Shown here one piece after another: positions 7,408-15,500 of a stretch of 35,859 nucleotides of DNA. Position 1 is the stretch's first letter. Every line of letters begins with the position of its first letter. The stretch comes from Bacillota bacterium (GTDB taxonomy: Bacteria > Bacillota > Clostridia > DSM-8532): NCBI GenBank assembly GCA_023415205.1, contig JAEZLR010000041.1:1-35859 (forward strand), in the 5' to 3' direction. Position numbers and translations under genes: made by a program. The notes below the pieces were generated by a model. The model saw only the letters and a program-made list of their open reading frames with translations. It had not been told where the DNA came from and made no database searches.

Positions 7408-7437
7408 GGATCATCGCAGGAGCGAGGTCTTTTTTTA
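7408..7437 (+). terminator. Probable intrinsic terminator after the Crp/Fnr gene
   Basis: An imperfect stem (GATCATCGC against GCGAGGTC, one or two bulges) is followed by seven T residues, 23 nt past the stop codon. Confidence 0.6.
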
Positions 7438-7479
7438 TGCTTCTTTGAGAAATCAACCACAGCTATGAGTTACTAAAAG

Positions 7480-7512
7480 GGTGGTAGGTAAGCTTATGGC
7501 TTACCTACCACC
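7480..7512 (-). terminator. Strong hairpin terminator of the DUF1328 gene
   Basis: A perfect 14-bp stem (GGTGGTAGGTAAGC and complement) with a 5-base loop starts 3 nt past the minus-strand stop. Read on the minus strand it is followed by CTTTTA. On the plus strand no T run follows, so it serves the minus-strand gene. Confidence 0.75.
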
Positions 7513-7515
7513 TGT

Positions 7516-7689
7516 TTACGATCGGGATCTAATGATTCGTCCACCAAAAATTAGGCTGATGACAAACAGTGCGATGAATATATAGAACAAGATTTTAGCA
7601 ATGCCAAACGTTAGATTGGCAATAAGGCCGAACCCAAATAATCCCGCAATGAGAGCGAGAACCAAAAAAGTGATAGCCCATTTCAGCAT
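7516..7689 (-). CDS. DUF1328 (YtjA-like) small membrane protein
   Basis: This 57-residue frame begins MLKWAITFLVLALIAGLFGF and ends GGRIIRSRS. It has two hydrophobic spans (about 5-23 and 31-48) joined by a short turn, and the LKWA start and GFGL-A segment typical of the DUF1328 family, whose function is unknown. AGGAGG lies 8 nt before the ATG, and the hairpin at 7480-7512 follows the stop, so it is a complete small gene. Its product would sit in the cytoplasmic membrane. It is oriented against both neighbours. Confidence 0.85.
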   Translation of the reverse strand: MLKWAITFLVLALIAGLFGFGLIANLTFGIAKILFYIFIALFVISLIFGGRIIRSRS

Positions 7690-7854
7690 ATGGATGACCT
7701 CCTCATTAAACTCTGATGTTATTTTTAGTCATTAATACGTTTCTTATTCGTTTGCCATTATTAGGAAATAAGAATATCGTATATTTTTGTGATATTGAGC
7801 TCATTGCCGGGTAAAAGTAAAAGGAATGTTTTAAGGTATTAAAGGGGATTCCTA

Positions 7855-8433
7855 ATGGCTTATCTTAAGAAATCGCTTCATCAGGCCCATAGCTTGGCTC
7901 AGGCTGCTGTCAGGCAAGGAGATACGGTTATTGACGCCACCATGGGCAATGGATATGACACACTTTTTCTGGCCGGGTTGGTGGGAGAAGAGGGGAAGGT
8001 TTATGCATTTGATATCCAAGCCCTTGCTCTTGATCGAACCCGTCAAAGGCTGGAGCAGTCCGATTGCCTTGGCTGGTGTCGTCTGATTCTTGACGGCCAT
8101 CAGCATATGGACAAGTATGTTCAGGGGCCTGTCAAGCTGGTAATTTTTAATTTGGGCTATCTTCCCAAAGGTGACCATAGTATCGGTACACGGTTTGAGA
8201 CCACCCGGGAAGCCCTAGAGAAATCCCTGGATCTGATATCGGATGACGGCCTTATTCTCATTGTCGTCTATTATGGCGGTGATTCAGGCTTTGAGGAGAA
8301 GGAGCAATTGCTGACCTTCCTCCAATCACTGGACGGAAAGAAATATAGTGTTATGAAAACGGATTTTATCAATCAAATCAATTGTCCGCCCCTATTGATA
8401 GCTATTGAGAAAAATCTCCCCGATACCCGGTGA
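7855..8433 (+). CDS. mnmM: tRNA (mnm5s2U34) methyltransferase MnmM (YtqB family)
   Basis: The 192-residue protein is a class I SAM-dependent methyltransferase of the YtqB family, long annotated as rRNA methylase. Family work in Gram-positive bacteria assigned it to the last methylation of the wobble uridine, nm5s2U to mnm5s2U. The SAM motif VIDATMGNGYDTLFLA lies at 25-40, the motif-II acidic residue in YAFDIQ, and the family signature NLGYLPKGDHSI (about 99-110) forms the catalytic region. The length matches the family. AAAGGGGA precedes the ATG at normal spacing. It is apparently monocistronic; no partner mnmEG genes are in the window. Confidence 0.85.
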   Translation: MAYLKKSLHQAHSLAQAAVRQGDTVIDATMGNGYDTLFLAGLVGEEGKVYAFDIQALALDRTRQRLEQSDCLGWCRLILDGHQHMDKYVQGPVKLVIFNLGYLPKGDHSIGTRFETTREALEKSLDLISDDGLILIVVYYGGDSGFEEKEQLLTFLQSLDGKKYSVMKTDFINQINCPPLLIAIEKNLPDTR

Positions 8434-8586
8434 AAATACTCCCGCTTTGTTACTTTTGGCTGAGGTCCGGGTGGGTTCACCCATGCCATTAAAAGAAAAT
8501 GTGTGGTTTCATAGTAGAGGCCTCATAAAGGCTCAGAGTCAGGCTGCTTTACTTTTATTGCTTTGTGCACAATCCATGGTTGGTTG

Positions 8587-8615
8587 TTGCATTCATGCAC
8601 AAACTAAGATATAAT
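8587..8615 (+). promoter_or_regulatory. Promoter of the transcarboxylase operon
   Basis: TTGCAT (8587-8592), a 17-nt spacer and a perfect TATAAT (8610-8615) place the start near 8622, giving a leader of about 88 nt before the first gene. Apart from this, the 276-bp gap 8434-8709 shows no gene. Confidence 0.65.
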
Positions 8616-8709
8616 TATGACCATGTAATAATTATACAGTCAACCTTTTAACAAATAGAGATAGGAATAGGCTATTCCAATCGAATCTAACAATCTACGA
8701 GGTGAAGAA

Positions 8710-10260
8710 ATGGCAACGTATGATAAGGTCAATGATCTCAGAAACAGAAAAGACCGCCTTAAACAAGGCGGAGGAGAAGGTAAGGTGGCCAAGCAGCATG
8801 AGGCCGGAAAAAAGACGGCCCGTGAAAGACTGGCTCTACTTTTGGACGAGGGCAGCTTTGTTGAAGTAGATGCCTTTGTTGAGACCCGCGGTATTGATTT
8901 TGACATGCAGAAGAAGAAAATACCCGGCGATGGTGTTGTTACAGGTTACGGCACAGTGGACGGACGATTGATATTTGTATCCGCGCAGGATTTTACCGTT
9001 ATTGGTGGATCGCTGGGCGAAATGCATGCAAAGAAAATAACCAAAGTAATGGATATGGCCATGAAAATGGGGGCTCCTTTTGTCAGCATCAATGACTCTG
9101 GCGGAGCCCGTATAGAAGAAGGCATCGATGCCCTTGGTGGCTTCGGTGACATCTTCCTGAGAAACACCCTCGCTTCCGGTGTTATTCCCCAGATTTCAGT
9201 CATAATGGGACCCTGCGCCGGTGGTGCCGTTTATTCTCCGGCTATCACCGACTTTGTATTTATGGTGGACAAAACCAGCCATATGTTTATCACAGGTCCA
9301 CAGGTCATTAAAGCGGTTACAGGTGAAGATGTGAATTTTGATACTCTGGGCGGAGCCAAGGCGCACAATTCCGTCAGTGGTGTAGCTCATTTTGAATGCG
9401 CCAATGAAGAAAGCTGCTTTGCACAGATTAAAAAGCTTATTTCCTTCCTGCCGGAGAACAATCTTGGAGATCCGGAGGAGATTATTTCCCAGGACGATGT
9501 CAACAGATTGGATGCAGATCTTAACGAAATTATTCCCGATGATCCCAACAAACCCTATGATATGCTAAGCCTCATTACCAAGGTCACTGATGACGGGGAC
9601 TTCTTTGAGGTTCATGCCGGCTTTGCTAAAAACATTATTGTAGGTTTTGCCAGGGTTGACGGCAAATCTGTGGGTATTGTGGCTAATCAGCCCAAGGTGG
9701 CAGCAGGTGCGCTTGATGTGGATGCCTCTGATAAAGCCGCTCGCTTTATTCGCTTCTGTGATGCCTTTAATATTCCTTTAATCACTTTCACTGATGTTCC
9801 TGGATACCTTCCGGGGGTCAAGCAGGAGCACAACGGGATTATCCGTCATGGGGCAAAGCTATTGTACGCCTTTTCCGAAGCATCGGTTCCCAAAATCAAT
9901 ATCATTGTCAGAAAGGCCTATGGCGGTGCCTATATCGCTATGAACAGCAAGCATCTAGGTGCTGATATGGTTTTGGCCTGGCCCACAGCCGAAATTGCTG
10001 TTATGGGGCCTGATGGTGCGGCGAATATCATCTTTAAGAAAGAGATTGGGGAAGCGGAAGAACCTGTTGAGTTTAGAAAGCAAAAGATTCAAGAATACAG
10101 GGATAAATTCTCCAACCCCTATGTGGCGGCAGCTCGAGGCTATGTGGATGATGTGATAGAACCGGCTACAACTCGACAGCGTATCGCCAGTGCTCTGGAT
10201 ATGCTGGCAGGAAAACGTGAAGCACGTCCGTCCAAAAAGCACGGGAATATACCTCTTTAG
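8710..10260 (+). CDS. mmdA: Methylmalonyl-CoA carboxyltransferase 12S-type subunit (MmdA / PccB family)
   Basis: The 516-residue protein has the tandem carboxyltransferase folds of acyl-CoA carboxylase beta subunits, which move CO2 between an acyl-CoA (typically methylmalonyl-CoA and propionyl-CoA) and biotin. Visible landmarks are GGSLGEMHAKKI, the oxyanion region GPCAGGAVYSPA in the first half and DVPGYLPG with AYGGAYIAM in the second. Length equals the family standard (about 510-520). It is first in an operon with a biotin carrier and a 5S-type carboxyltransferase, matching the 12S-1.3S-5S parts of the propionibacterial transcarboxylase. No membrane decarboxylase subunit or biotin carboxylase is present in the window. 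Substrate is assigned by family and context; propionyl-CoA carboxylase beta is the alternative. Confidence 0.88.
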   Translation: MATYDKVNDLRNRKDRLKQGGGEGKVAKQHEAGKKTARERLALLLDEGSFVEVDAFVETRGIDFDMQKKKIPGDGVVTGYGTVDGRLIFVSAQDFTVIGGSLGEMHAKKITKVMDMAMKMGAPFVSINDSGGARIEEGIDALGGFGDIFLRNTLASGVIPQISVIMGPCAGGAVYSPAITDFVFMVDKTSHMFITGPQVIKAVTGEDVNFDTLGGAKAHNSVSGVAHFECANEESCFAQIKKLISFLPENNLGDPEEIISQDDVNRLDADLNEIIPDDPNKPYDMLSLITKVTDDGDFFEVHAGFAKNIIVGFARVDGKSVGIVANQPKVAAGALDVDASDKAARFIRFCDAFNIPLITFTDVPGYLPGVKQEHNGIIRHGAKLLYAFSEASVPKINIIVRKAYGGAYIAMNSKHLGADMVLAWPTAEIAVMGPDGAANIIFKKEIGEAEEPVEFRKQKIQEYRDKFSNPYVAAARGYVDDVIEPATTRQRIASALDMLAGKREARPSKKHGNIPL

Positions 10261-10285
10261 TCTAAGGTAATTTAAGCAGTTCGAT

Positions 10286-10337
10286 CTTGGGCCCGCGAAA
10301 GCAATTTGTGAAGCAAATTGTAAAAGCGGGCGAGGAA
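10286..10337 (+). repeat. 52-bp hairpin unit, copy 1
   Basis: This unit is identical base for base to copy 2, 99 bp downstream. It folds as an outer stem GCCCGC/GCGGGC (10291-10296 and 10326-10331), an internal loop, then an inner stem CAATTTG/CAAATTG around TGAAG. No T run follows, so it is not a standard terminator. The flanks of the two units are also partly alike, suggesting a duplicated segment of about 99 bp. The role is unknown. Confidence 0.9.
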
Positions 10338-10384
10338 ATCGAGGCTGCGGGACTAAAGTGATGAAACCATTAAACCAGTCCAGC

Positions 10385-10436
10385 CTTGGGCCCGCGAAAG
10401 CAATTTGTGAAGCAAATTGTAAAAGCGGGCGAGGAA
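10385..10436 (+). repeat. 52-bp hairpin unit, copy 2
   Basis: An exact copy of the unit at 10286-10337 with the same two-stage stem. It ends 61 nt before the biotin carrier start, so both hairpins lie in the mRNA between the 12S and 1.3S genes. They could protect RNA ends or tune subunit ratios; equally they could be a small interspersed palindromic element. The 15-residue peptide both copies could encode is interrupted by stops and lacks a start codon. Confidence 0.9.
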
Positions 10437-10497
10437 GTCAATAAGGTCAAGGCAACGATAAACCATGATAATGAATGAAATAGTGGAGGGTTATGAT

Positions 10498-10890
10498 ATG
10501 AGAAAGTTTGTTGTTAATGTCAATGGAAATAGCTATGAAGTAGAAGTTGAAGAAGTGGGCGGCGTTGTTTCCAGCCAGCCAGTAGCTTCACAGCCAGCCG
10601 CTGCGGCTACCGCTGCTCCTGCCCCTAAGGCTGCACCGGCAGCCGCTCCTGCCCCCAAAACTGGTGGTGCTGCAGGCGCTATTAAAATTACTGCCCCCAT
10701 GCCCGGTACCATTTTGGATGTTAAGGTCAAAGTGGGGGATAAGGTGAGCAAGGGTGCCTTGGTGGCTATATTGGAAGCCATGAAAATGGAAAATGAAATT
10801 TTGGCCCCTCAGGACGCAACCATTGCCAGTGTTGACGTTACCAAGGGTCAGCAGGTGAATAGCGGCGATATGATTTTAACTTTGAACTAA
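10498..10890 (+). CDS. Biotin carboxyl carrier protein (1.3S-type subunit)
   Basis: The 130-residue carrier has an N-terminal attachment segment (1-25), an Ala/Pro-rich flexible linker (about 26-60) and a biotinyl domain (about 61-130). The biotin-accepting Lys96 sits in EAMKMENE, with the PMPG turn about 28 residues ahead as usual. Biotin ligase adds the cofactor, and the swinging arm shuttles CO2 between the 12S and 5S proteins encoded on either side. The start at 10498 has GGAGGG about 8 nt upstream; an ATG at 10465 lacks a site. Length and linker match the 1.3S transcarboxylase and the gamma/C-type carrier of sodium-pump decarboxylases; context favours the former. Confidence 0.92.
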   Translation: MRKFVVNVNGNSYEVEVEEVGGVVSSQPVASQPAAAATAAPAPKAAPAAAPAPKTGGAAGAIKITAPMPGTILDVKVKVGDKVSKGALVAILEAMKMENEILAPQDATIASVDVTKGQQVNSGDMILTLN

Positions 10891-10918
10891 TCTAAAGAGA
10901 GGGAGGGCTTAATGAGCC

Positions 10919-12316
10919 ATGGGATTTAAGATTACTGATACCAGTTTAAGAGACGCGCATCAGTCCCTCATTGCTACGCGTATGAGTATCGATGAGATAC
11001 TGCCCATAGTAGAGAAGATTGATCAGGTGGGTTACCAATCTATTGAGTGCTGGGGTGGTGCCACCTTTGATGCCTGCGTTCGATTTTTGAATGAGGATCC
11101 GTGGGAAAGACTTAGAAAAATTAAGGATAAAGCTAAGAAAACAAAGCTCCAGATGCTTTTAAGAGGTCAGAATCTCTTAGGCTACAAGCATTATGCGGAT
11201 GATGTTGTGGACTACTTTGTTCAGAAGGCTGTGGCCAATGGTATGGATATCATCCGTATTTTTGACGCACTTAATGATGCAAGAAATGTTGAAAGGTCCA
11301 TCAAAGCCTGTAAAAAAGAAGGAGGACACGCGCAAGCTGCGTTCTCCTATACGGTCAGCCCTTTCCATAGCCTTGAGCAGTTCGTTAAGGATGCCAAGGT
11401 CTATGTTGAGATGGGTGCGGATTCTATCTGTATCAAGGATATGGCGGGCCTTTTGGTTCCCTATCAGGCCTATGAATTAGTTAAGGCGCTGAAAGAGAAT
11501 ATCAAGGTGCCGATCCAGCTTCACACCCACTACACCAGCGGTGTAGGCTCAATGACGTACCTTAAGGGAATTGAGGCCGGTGTTGACGTGGTCGACTGTG
11601 CCATTTCGCCCATGGCTATGGGTACTTCCCAGCCACCCACTGAGCCATTGGTGGCATCGCTACAGGGTACTGCCAATGACACAGGCTATGACCTAAATCT
11701 CTTAAGTGAAATTGCAGATTACTTTAACAAGCTACGTGATAAATACTTAAACAGCGGTCTGTTGAATACCAAGGTTATGGGCGTTGATGTCAATGCATTG
11801 ATTTATCAGGTTCCCGGCGGTATGCTATCCAATCTGGTATCTCAGCTGAAGCAGGCTGGCAAGGAAGACAAATATCTCGATGTCTTGAGAGAAGTGCCCA
11901 GAGTTAGAGAAGATCTTGGCTATCCTCCATTGGTTACCCCGACCAGCCAGATCGTTGGAACCCAAGCGGTGATGAATGTTATTGCCGGAGAACGCTATAA
12001 GATGGTTCCCAAGGAAACAAAGGGTGTTGTTAAGGGCGAATATGGCAGAACCCCTGCGCCTATTTCTGATGAAATTGTAAAGAAAATCATCGGTGAAGAG
12101 GAGCGCATCACCTGCAGACCTGCAGATCTCATACCCAATGAGTTGGATAAAATCAAGGCCGAGGCAGCTCAGTACATTGAGCAGGACGAGGATATTCTCA
12201 CCTACGCCATGTTCCCTCAGGTTGCCACCAAGTTCTTTGAGTACCGCAAGGCTCAAAAGTATAAGATTGATCCCGATATGGTGGATTATGATAATAGGGT
12301 GCATCCTCTAGGGTAA
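10919..12316 (+). CDS. 5S-type carboxyltransferase (pyruvate/oxaloacetate) subunit
   Basis: The 465-residue protein has an HMGL-like TIM barrel (about 1-280) and the conserved PYC/OADA C-terminal domain (about 290-440). It transfers CO2 between carboxybiotin and pyruvate, giving oxaloacetate, or the reverse. DTSLRDAHQSL opens the barrel. The metal ligands HTH (His202, His204) and the lysine that is carboxylated in the family (Lys173 in CIKDMAG) are present. It has no fused biotin domain, which is supplied by the gene 28 bp upstream. It ends the operon before a strong terminator. Oxaloacetate decarboxylase alpha is the close alternative, but the membrane beta subunit is not nearby, so the soluble 5S transcarboxylase role fits best. 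Confidence 0.85.
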   Translation: MGFKITDTSLRDAHQSLIATRMSIDEILPIVEKIDQVGYQSIECWGGATFDACVRFLNEDPWERLRKIKDKAKKTKLQMLLRGQNLLGYKHYADDVVDYFVQKAVANGMDIIRIFDALNDARNVERSIKACKKEGGHAQAAFSYTVSPFHSLEQFVKDAKVYVEMGADSICIKDMAGLLVPYQAYELVKALKENIKVPIQLHTHYTSGVGSMTYLKGIEAGVDVVDCAISPMAMGTSQPPTEPLVASLQGTANDTGYDLNLLSEIADYFNKLRDKYLNSGLLNTKVMGVDVNALIYQVPGGMLSNLVSQLKQAGKEDKYLDVLREVPRVREDLGYPPLVTPTSQIVGTQAVMNVIAGERYKMVPKETKGVVKGEYGRTPAPISDEIVKKIIGEEERITCRPADLIPNELDKIKAEAAQYIEQDEDILTYAMFPQVATKFFEYRKAQKYKIDPDMVDYDNRVHPLG

Positions 12317-12342
12317 AGCTAAAACAGTATAAAATGAGTAAA

Positions 12343-12374
12343 AGTGGCGTAGCTAAAAGGCTACGCCACTTTTT
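12343..12374. terminator. Bidirectional terminator between transcarboxylase and ABC operons
   Basis: The 11-bp perfect stem AGTGGCGTAGC/GCTACGCCACT has T runs on both strands (TTTTT at 12370-12374; CTTTTA on the minus strand), so it can end both converging operons. Confidence 0.92.
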
Positions 12375-12431
12375 CGGTTGAAGACAGAGGACTGCTCAAT
12401 GGCATGTTCTAGCAAACAAGCCAGGCCCCGT

Positions 12432-13175
12432 CTATTCCCACTTAAAATATCGGAGGGAAATCGTTATGCATATTGCGGCTATAACAACCATCACAATTAT
12501 TGGGACAAAAACACTATCTATGGGCATCCCAAGTGAAGTGGCTTTGAGTAGTTTTATTCCTTGTGTTAACGGCAATATGTCCGATATTTTTTGAAGAGAA
12601 ACAGGCATCACCTCATAGGGAAGAGTAGCACCAGAAAAAATAAGCATTGGAAAATAGAGCAGGCTGGCAGCGACACTGGCTATTTTCATATTTGGAGCAA
12701 TTCCTCCCACCAGCAACCCAATACTAAACATAGACAGCATAACCAGTAAGTATGCTCCTAAGAATTGAAGCCAAGAGCCCTGTAGCTGATAACCAAAAAA
12801 TATAGCACTTGTTAAATAAACAAGGACGAGCGAAACAATGGAATAGAGCGCGTAAATGGCAACCTGAACCACTAAAATAAGGGCAGGACTGATTGGTGTT
12901 ACCTTAAACCGTTTGAGTATCTTTCGGTTTCGATAATCGGATACAACTAAAGGAAGACCCATCACACCTCCGGCACAAACGGCAATGGTTGATACGGCTC
13001 CAAAGGATTGGGAGAAAAAACTGTACTCTGCGCCGTTAAAAGCGGGCTTATTTCCGAAAATAGATCCCAAAATAATAATCACAACAACGGGCATACATAT
13101 TGCAAAAATAAACATATCCATACCACGAAGGGATAACCTGGTTTCTGTTTTAAGTAAGGCTCTAAATGCTTGCAT
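12432..13175 (-). CDS. ABC-2 type transporter permease
   Basis: This 247-residue membrane protein has about six hydrophobic spans (near 22-40, 55-75, 103-125, 138-160, 166-190, 222-242) and the ABC-2 pattern DYRNRKILKRFKVTPISP after the second span. It would form the membrane channel of an exporter with the ATPase encoded just upstream, whose last 14 bp overlap its start, implying coupled translation and a dimeric 2+2 complex. Such pairs in Clostridia usually export drugs, peptides or lipids; the substrate cannot be read from sequence. The bidirectional terminator lies 58 bp after its stop. Confidence 0.87.
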   Translation of the reverse strand: MQAFRALLKTETRLSLRGMDMFIFAICMPVVVIIILGSIFGNKPAFNGAEYSFFSQSFGAVSTIAVCAGGVMGLPLVVSDYRNRKILKRFKVTPISPALILVVQVAIYALYSIVSLVLVYLTSAIFFGYQLQGSWLQFLGAYLLVMLSMFSIGLLVGGIAPNMKIASVAASLLYFPMLIFSGATLPYEVMPVSLQKISDILPLTQGIKLLKATSLGMPIDSVFVPIIVMVVIAAICITISLRYFKWE

Positions 13176-13893
13176 TGTTTACCTCCTCACCTGTATACCA
13201 AAGGTATGCATCTTCAAATTTTTCATAAGGACTGGCTGCAATTGCTTCGTGTACAGTTCCACAAAAAATGCTTCCACCTTTTTTAAGAATCATGATTTTG
13301 TCGCACAGGGCTTCTACCTCATCCATAAAATGCGAGGTGAGTAGAATAGTAACCCCTTTTGTTTTTAATTCATAAAGGCTCTTCCAAACATCCCGTCGTG
13401 CCTTGGCATCCAATCCAGTGGTTAGCTCGTCCAAAAAGACAACTTCAGGATTTGGAATCAGTGCCAGCACGATAAAGAGACGTTGCTTCTGTCCCCCAGA
13501 AAGCTCACTGACTAGGCTTTTAGTCTTTGAAGAAAGTCCGAATTGCTTTAGAAGGACCTCATAATCCAGAGCGCCTTTGTAAAGTGAAGCCGTGACCTCA
13601 CAAAGTTCAGCCACCCTTATTTTGTCTTGATAGTTAGCTTCCTGAAATTGAACCCCCACTCGCCCAAACAATTTCTTTCGCTCATTTTGCGGGTTCATCC
13701 CCAAAATGGATACTGTTCCGTGATCATGTTTTTTTGTTCCTAGGATACATTCGATAGTAGTGCTTTTGCCCGCACCATTTTCACCAAGCAAGCCAAAGAC
13801 TTCTCCGCGGCTAACTGAGATGCTGATATTCTCTACCGCTTTGATATGGTTGTAAGACTTACATAGGTTTCTTACTTCAATGGTGGTTTCCAT
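13162..13893 (-). CDS. ABC transporter ATP-binding protein (exporter type)
   Basis: The 243-residue ATPase powers the ABC-2 permease with which it overlaps. Walker A is GENGAGKST (37-45), the signature LSGGQ is at 131-135, and Walker B VVFLDE is at 151-156 with catalytic Glu156. An H-loop follows in LLTSHFMDE. The segment after Walker B reads DELTTGLD instead of the common DEPTTGLD, a minor variant. The start at 13893 has AAGGAG 8 nt upstream; a longer frame opening at 13944 crosses the leader hairpin and is rejected. The leader contains a hairpin followed by a T-rich run, hinting at control by attenuation. Confidence 0.9.
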   Translation of the reverse strand: METTIEVRNLCKSYNHIKAVENISISVSRGEVFGLLGENGAGKSTTIECILGTKKHDHGTVSILGMNPQNERKKLFGRVGVQFQEANYQDKIRVAELCEVTASLYKGALDYEVLLKQFGLSSKTKSLVSELSGGQKQRLFIVLALIPNPEVVFLDELTTGLDAKARRDVWKSLYELKTKGVTILLTSHFMDEVEALCDKIMILKKGGSIFCGTVHEAIAASPYEKFEDAYLWYTGEEVNNASI

Positions 13894-13929
13894 GGAATCA
13901 ACTCCTTCTTTTTCTTTTTCCATAAAAGA

Positions 13930-13957
13930 ATAACACCAGAGCAAAGACTGGTGTTAT
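13930..13957 (-). promoter_or_regulatory. Leader hairpin or operator upstream of the ABC exporter
   Basis: Perfect 10-bp arms ATAACACCAG/CTGGTGTTAT flank an 8-nt loop. Read on the minus strand the stem is followed by ATTCTTTT, resembling an intrinsic terminator 37 nt before the ATPase start. It may be an attenuator, or a dimeric-repressor operator since TATAAC at its edge could be a -10 box. The two possibilities cannot be separated by reading alone. Confidence 0.45.
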
Positions 13958-14085
13958 AGTGTAGGGTTTGTCTTTACTCTTTGAGTCTCTTTGAAGTTTA
14001 TAATGCAAAACTGGAAGAAACATGATAAAATATTTTCGGAAAAATTGATAATTAAATAACAAAAACACAGAAAGGTAGAATAACC

Positions 14086-15429
14086 ATGGCAAGATTGACA
14101 CTTGATTACAAAAAAGCACTTGGCTTTGTCAACGAGTACGAGATAAACTATCTTGAGAATCAGATAGCCAATGCTCATCAGATGCTTCATGATAAGTCCG
14201 GCCCCGGCAATGACTTTTTGGGTTGGGTTGAGCTCCCAGACAACTATGATAGGGAAGAGTTTGCGAGAATTGTGAAGGCTGCTCACAAAATCAGAGAGGA
14301 TTCCGATGTTCTGATCGTCGTGGGGATCGGTGGCTCCTATTTGGGAGCAAGAGCCGCTATAGAGGCTTTAACCCACTCCTTCTATAACATGCTGCCCAAA
14401 GATAAACGTAATGGCCCTGAGATATATTTTGCAGGGAACAACATCAGCTCAAGCTACTTGAGTGAGCTTTTAGAGCTTATTGACGGTAAAGAGGTTTCGG
14501 TCAACGTCATTTCAAAATCAGGAACGACCACTGAGCCCGCCATTGCCTTCAGAATTCTGAAGGAGTATATGGAGAAGAAGTATGGTAAGGAAGATGCTCG
14601 TAGCCGAATCTACGCTACCACCGATAAAGCCAGGGGAGCCCTCAAAACGCTGGCCGATTCAGAAGGCTATCAGACCTTTGTTATTCCAGACGACGTTGGA
14701 GGACGCTTCTCTGTGCTCACAGCCGTTGGACTTCTGCCCATTGCCGCTGCCGGCATTGATATCTCGGAGATGATGAAGGGGGCCCAGGACGCTTATCAGG
14801 AGTGTAAGAAGCCTTTTGATGTAAACGACTGCTATAAGTATGTGGCAGTAAGAAATGCTCTCTACCGGAAAAATAAGACTACCGAAATCATGGTAAACTA
14901 CGAACCCTCCCTTCATTTTATTACCGAATGGTGGAAGCAACTATTCGGTGAGAGCGAGGGCAAGGATCAAAAAGGTATTTTCCCCGCAGGAGTGGACTTT
15001 TCCACCGATCTTCATTCCATGGGGCAATATATTCAGGATGGAATGCGTAATATTTTTGAAACCGTTCTGAATGTAGAAAAAAGCAAGAAAGCCATGAAAA
15101 TGATCTCAACTGCCGATGATCTTGACAAGCTCAACTATCTGACGGGAAAAGAGATTGATTTTGTCAATAAAATGGCCATGCAAGGGACTATCCTGGCGCA
15201 TAACGACGGTGGCGTCCCCAATATGGTCATCAATATACCGGAAATGACAGCGTATTGGTTTGGCTATATGGTGTACTTCTTTGAGAAAGCCTGTGGAATC
15301 AGCGGCTATGTTCTGGGGGTCAATCCTTTTGATCAACCCGGTGTTGAGGCATATAAAAAGAACATGTTTGCGCTTTTGGGTAAGCCCGGCTTTGAAAAAG
15401 AGAAGGCCGAGCTTGAAAAACGCCTGTAA
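14086..15429 (+). CDS. pgi: Glucose-6-phosphate isomerase
   Basis: The 447-residue cytoplasmic enzyme interconverts glucose 6-phosphate and fructose 6-phosphate in glycolysis. It is the short bacterial form (about 450 residues, as in Bacillus). Family landmarks are GIGGSYLGARAAIE near 80, the phosphate-binding SKSGTTTEPA near 145, GGRFSVLTAVGLLP near 205 (a PROSITE PGI signature), and GYVLGVNPFDQPGVEAYKKN near 405 (the second signature, with a catalytic lysine). AAAGG precedes the ATG. A perfect TATAAT at 13999-14004 is a candidate -10 box with no convincing -35. The gene is followed by secG without a visible terminator. Confidence 0.95.
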   Translation: MARLTLDYKKALGFVNEYEINYLENQIANAHQMLHDKSGPGNDFLGWVELPDNYDREEFARIVKAAHKIREDSDVLIVVGIGGSYLGARAAIEALTHSFYNMLPKDKRNGPEIYFAGNNISSSYLSELLELIDGKEVSVNVISKSGTTTEPAIAFRILKEYMEKKYGKEDARSRIYATTDKARGALKTLADSEGYQTFVIPDDVGGRFSVLTAVGLLPIAAAGIDISEMMKGAQDAYQECKKPFDVNDCYKYVAVRNALYRKNKTTEIMVNYEPSLHFITEWWKQLFGESEGKDQKGIFPAGVDFSTDLHSMGQYIQDGMRNIFETVLNVEKSKKAMKMISTADDLDKLNYLTGKEIDFVNKMAMQGTILAHNDGGVPNMVINIPEMTAYWFGYMVYFFEKACGISGYVLGVNPFDQPGVEAYKKNMFALLGKPGFEKEKAELEKRL

Positions 15430-15500
15430 TTGTACTTGCTTTCGATACTTTGTTATGCTAAAATGATAAACGCTGTAATAACAGATCGGAGGTTAATGAC

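Noticed and set aside
8405..8614. A 69-codon plus-strand frame after mnmM
   Set aside because: It starts inside mnmM, has no ribosome binding site and overlaps the promoter of the transcarboxylase operon.
10263..10464. Possible short peptides encoded by the two 52-bp hairpin units (both read LGPRKQFVKQIVKAGEE)
   Set aside because: Stops lie on both sides of each copy and no start codon with a ribosome binding site exists. The palindromic stems explain the identity better, although the 99-bp (in-frame) offset was tempting.
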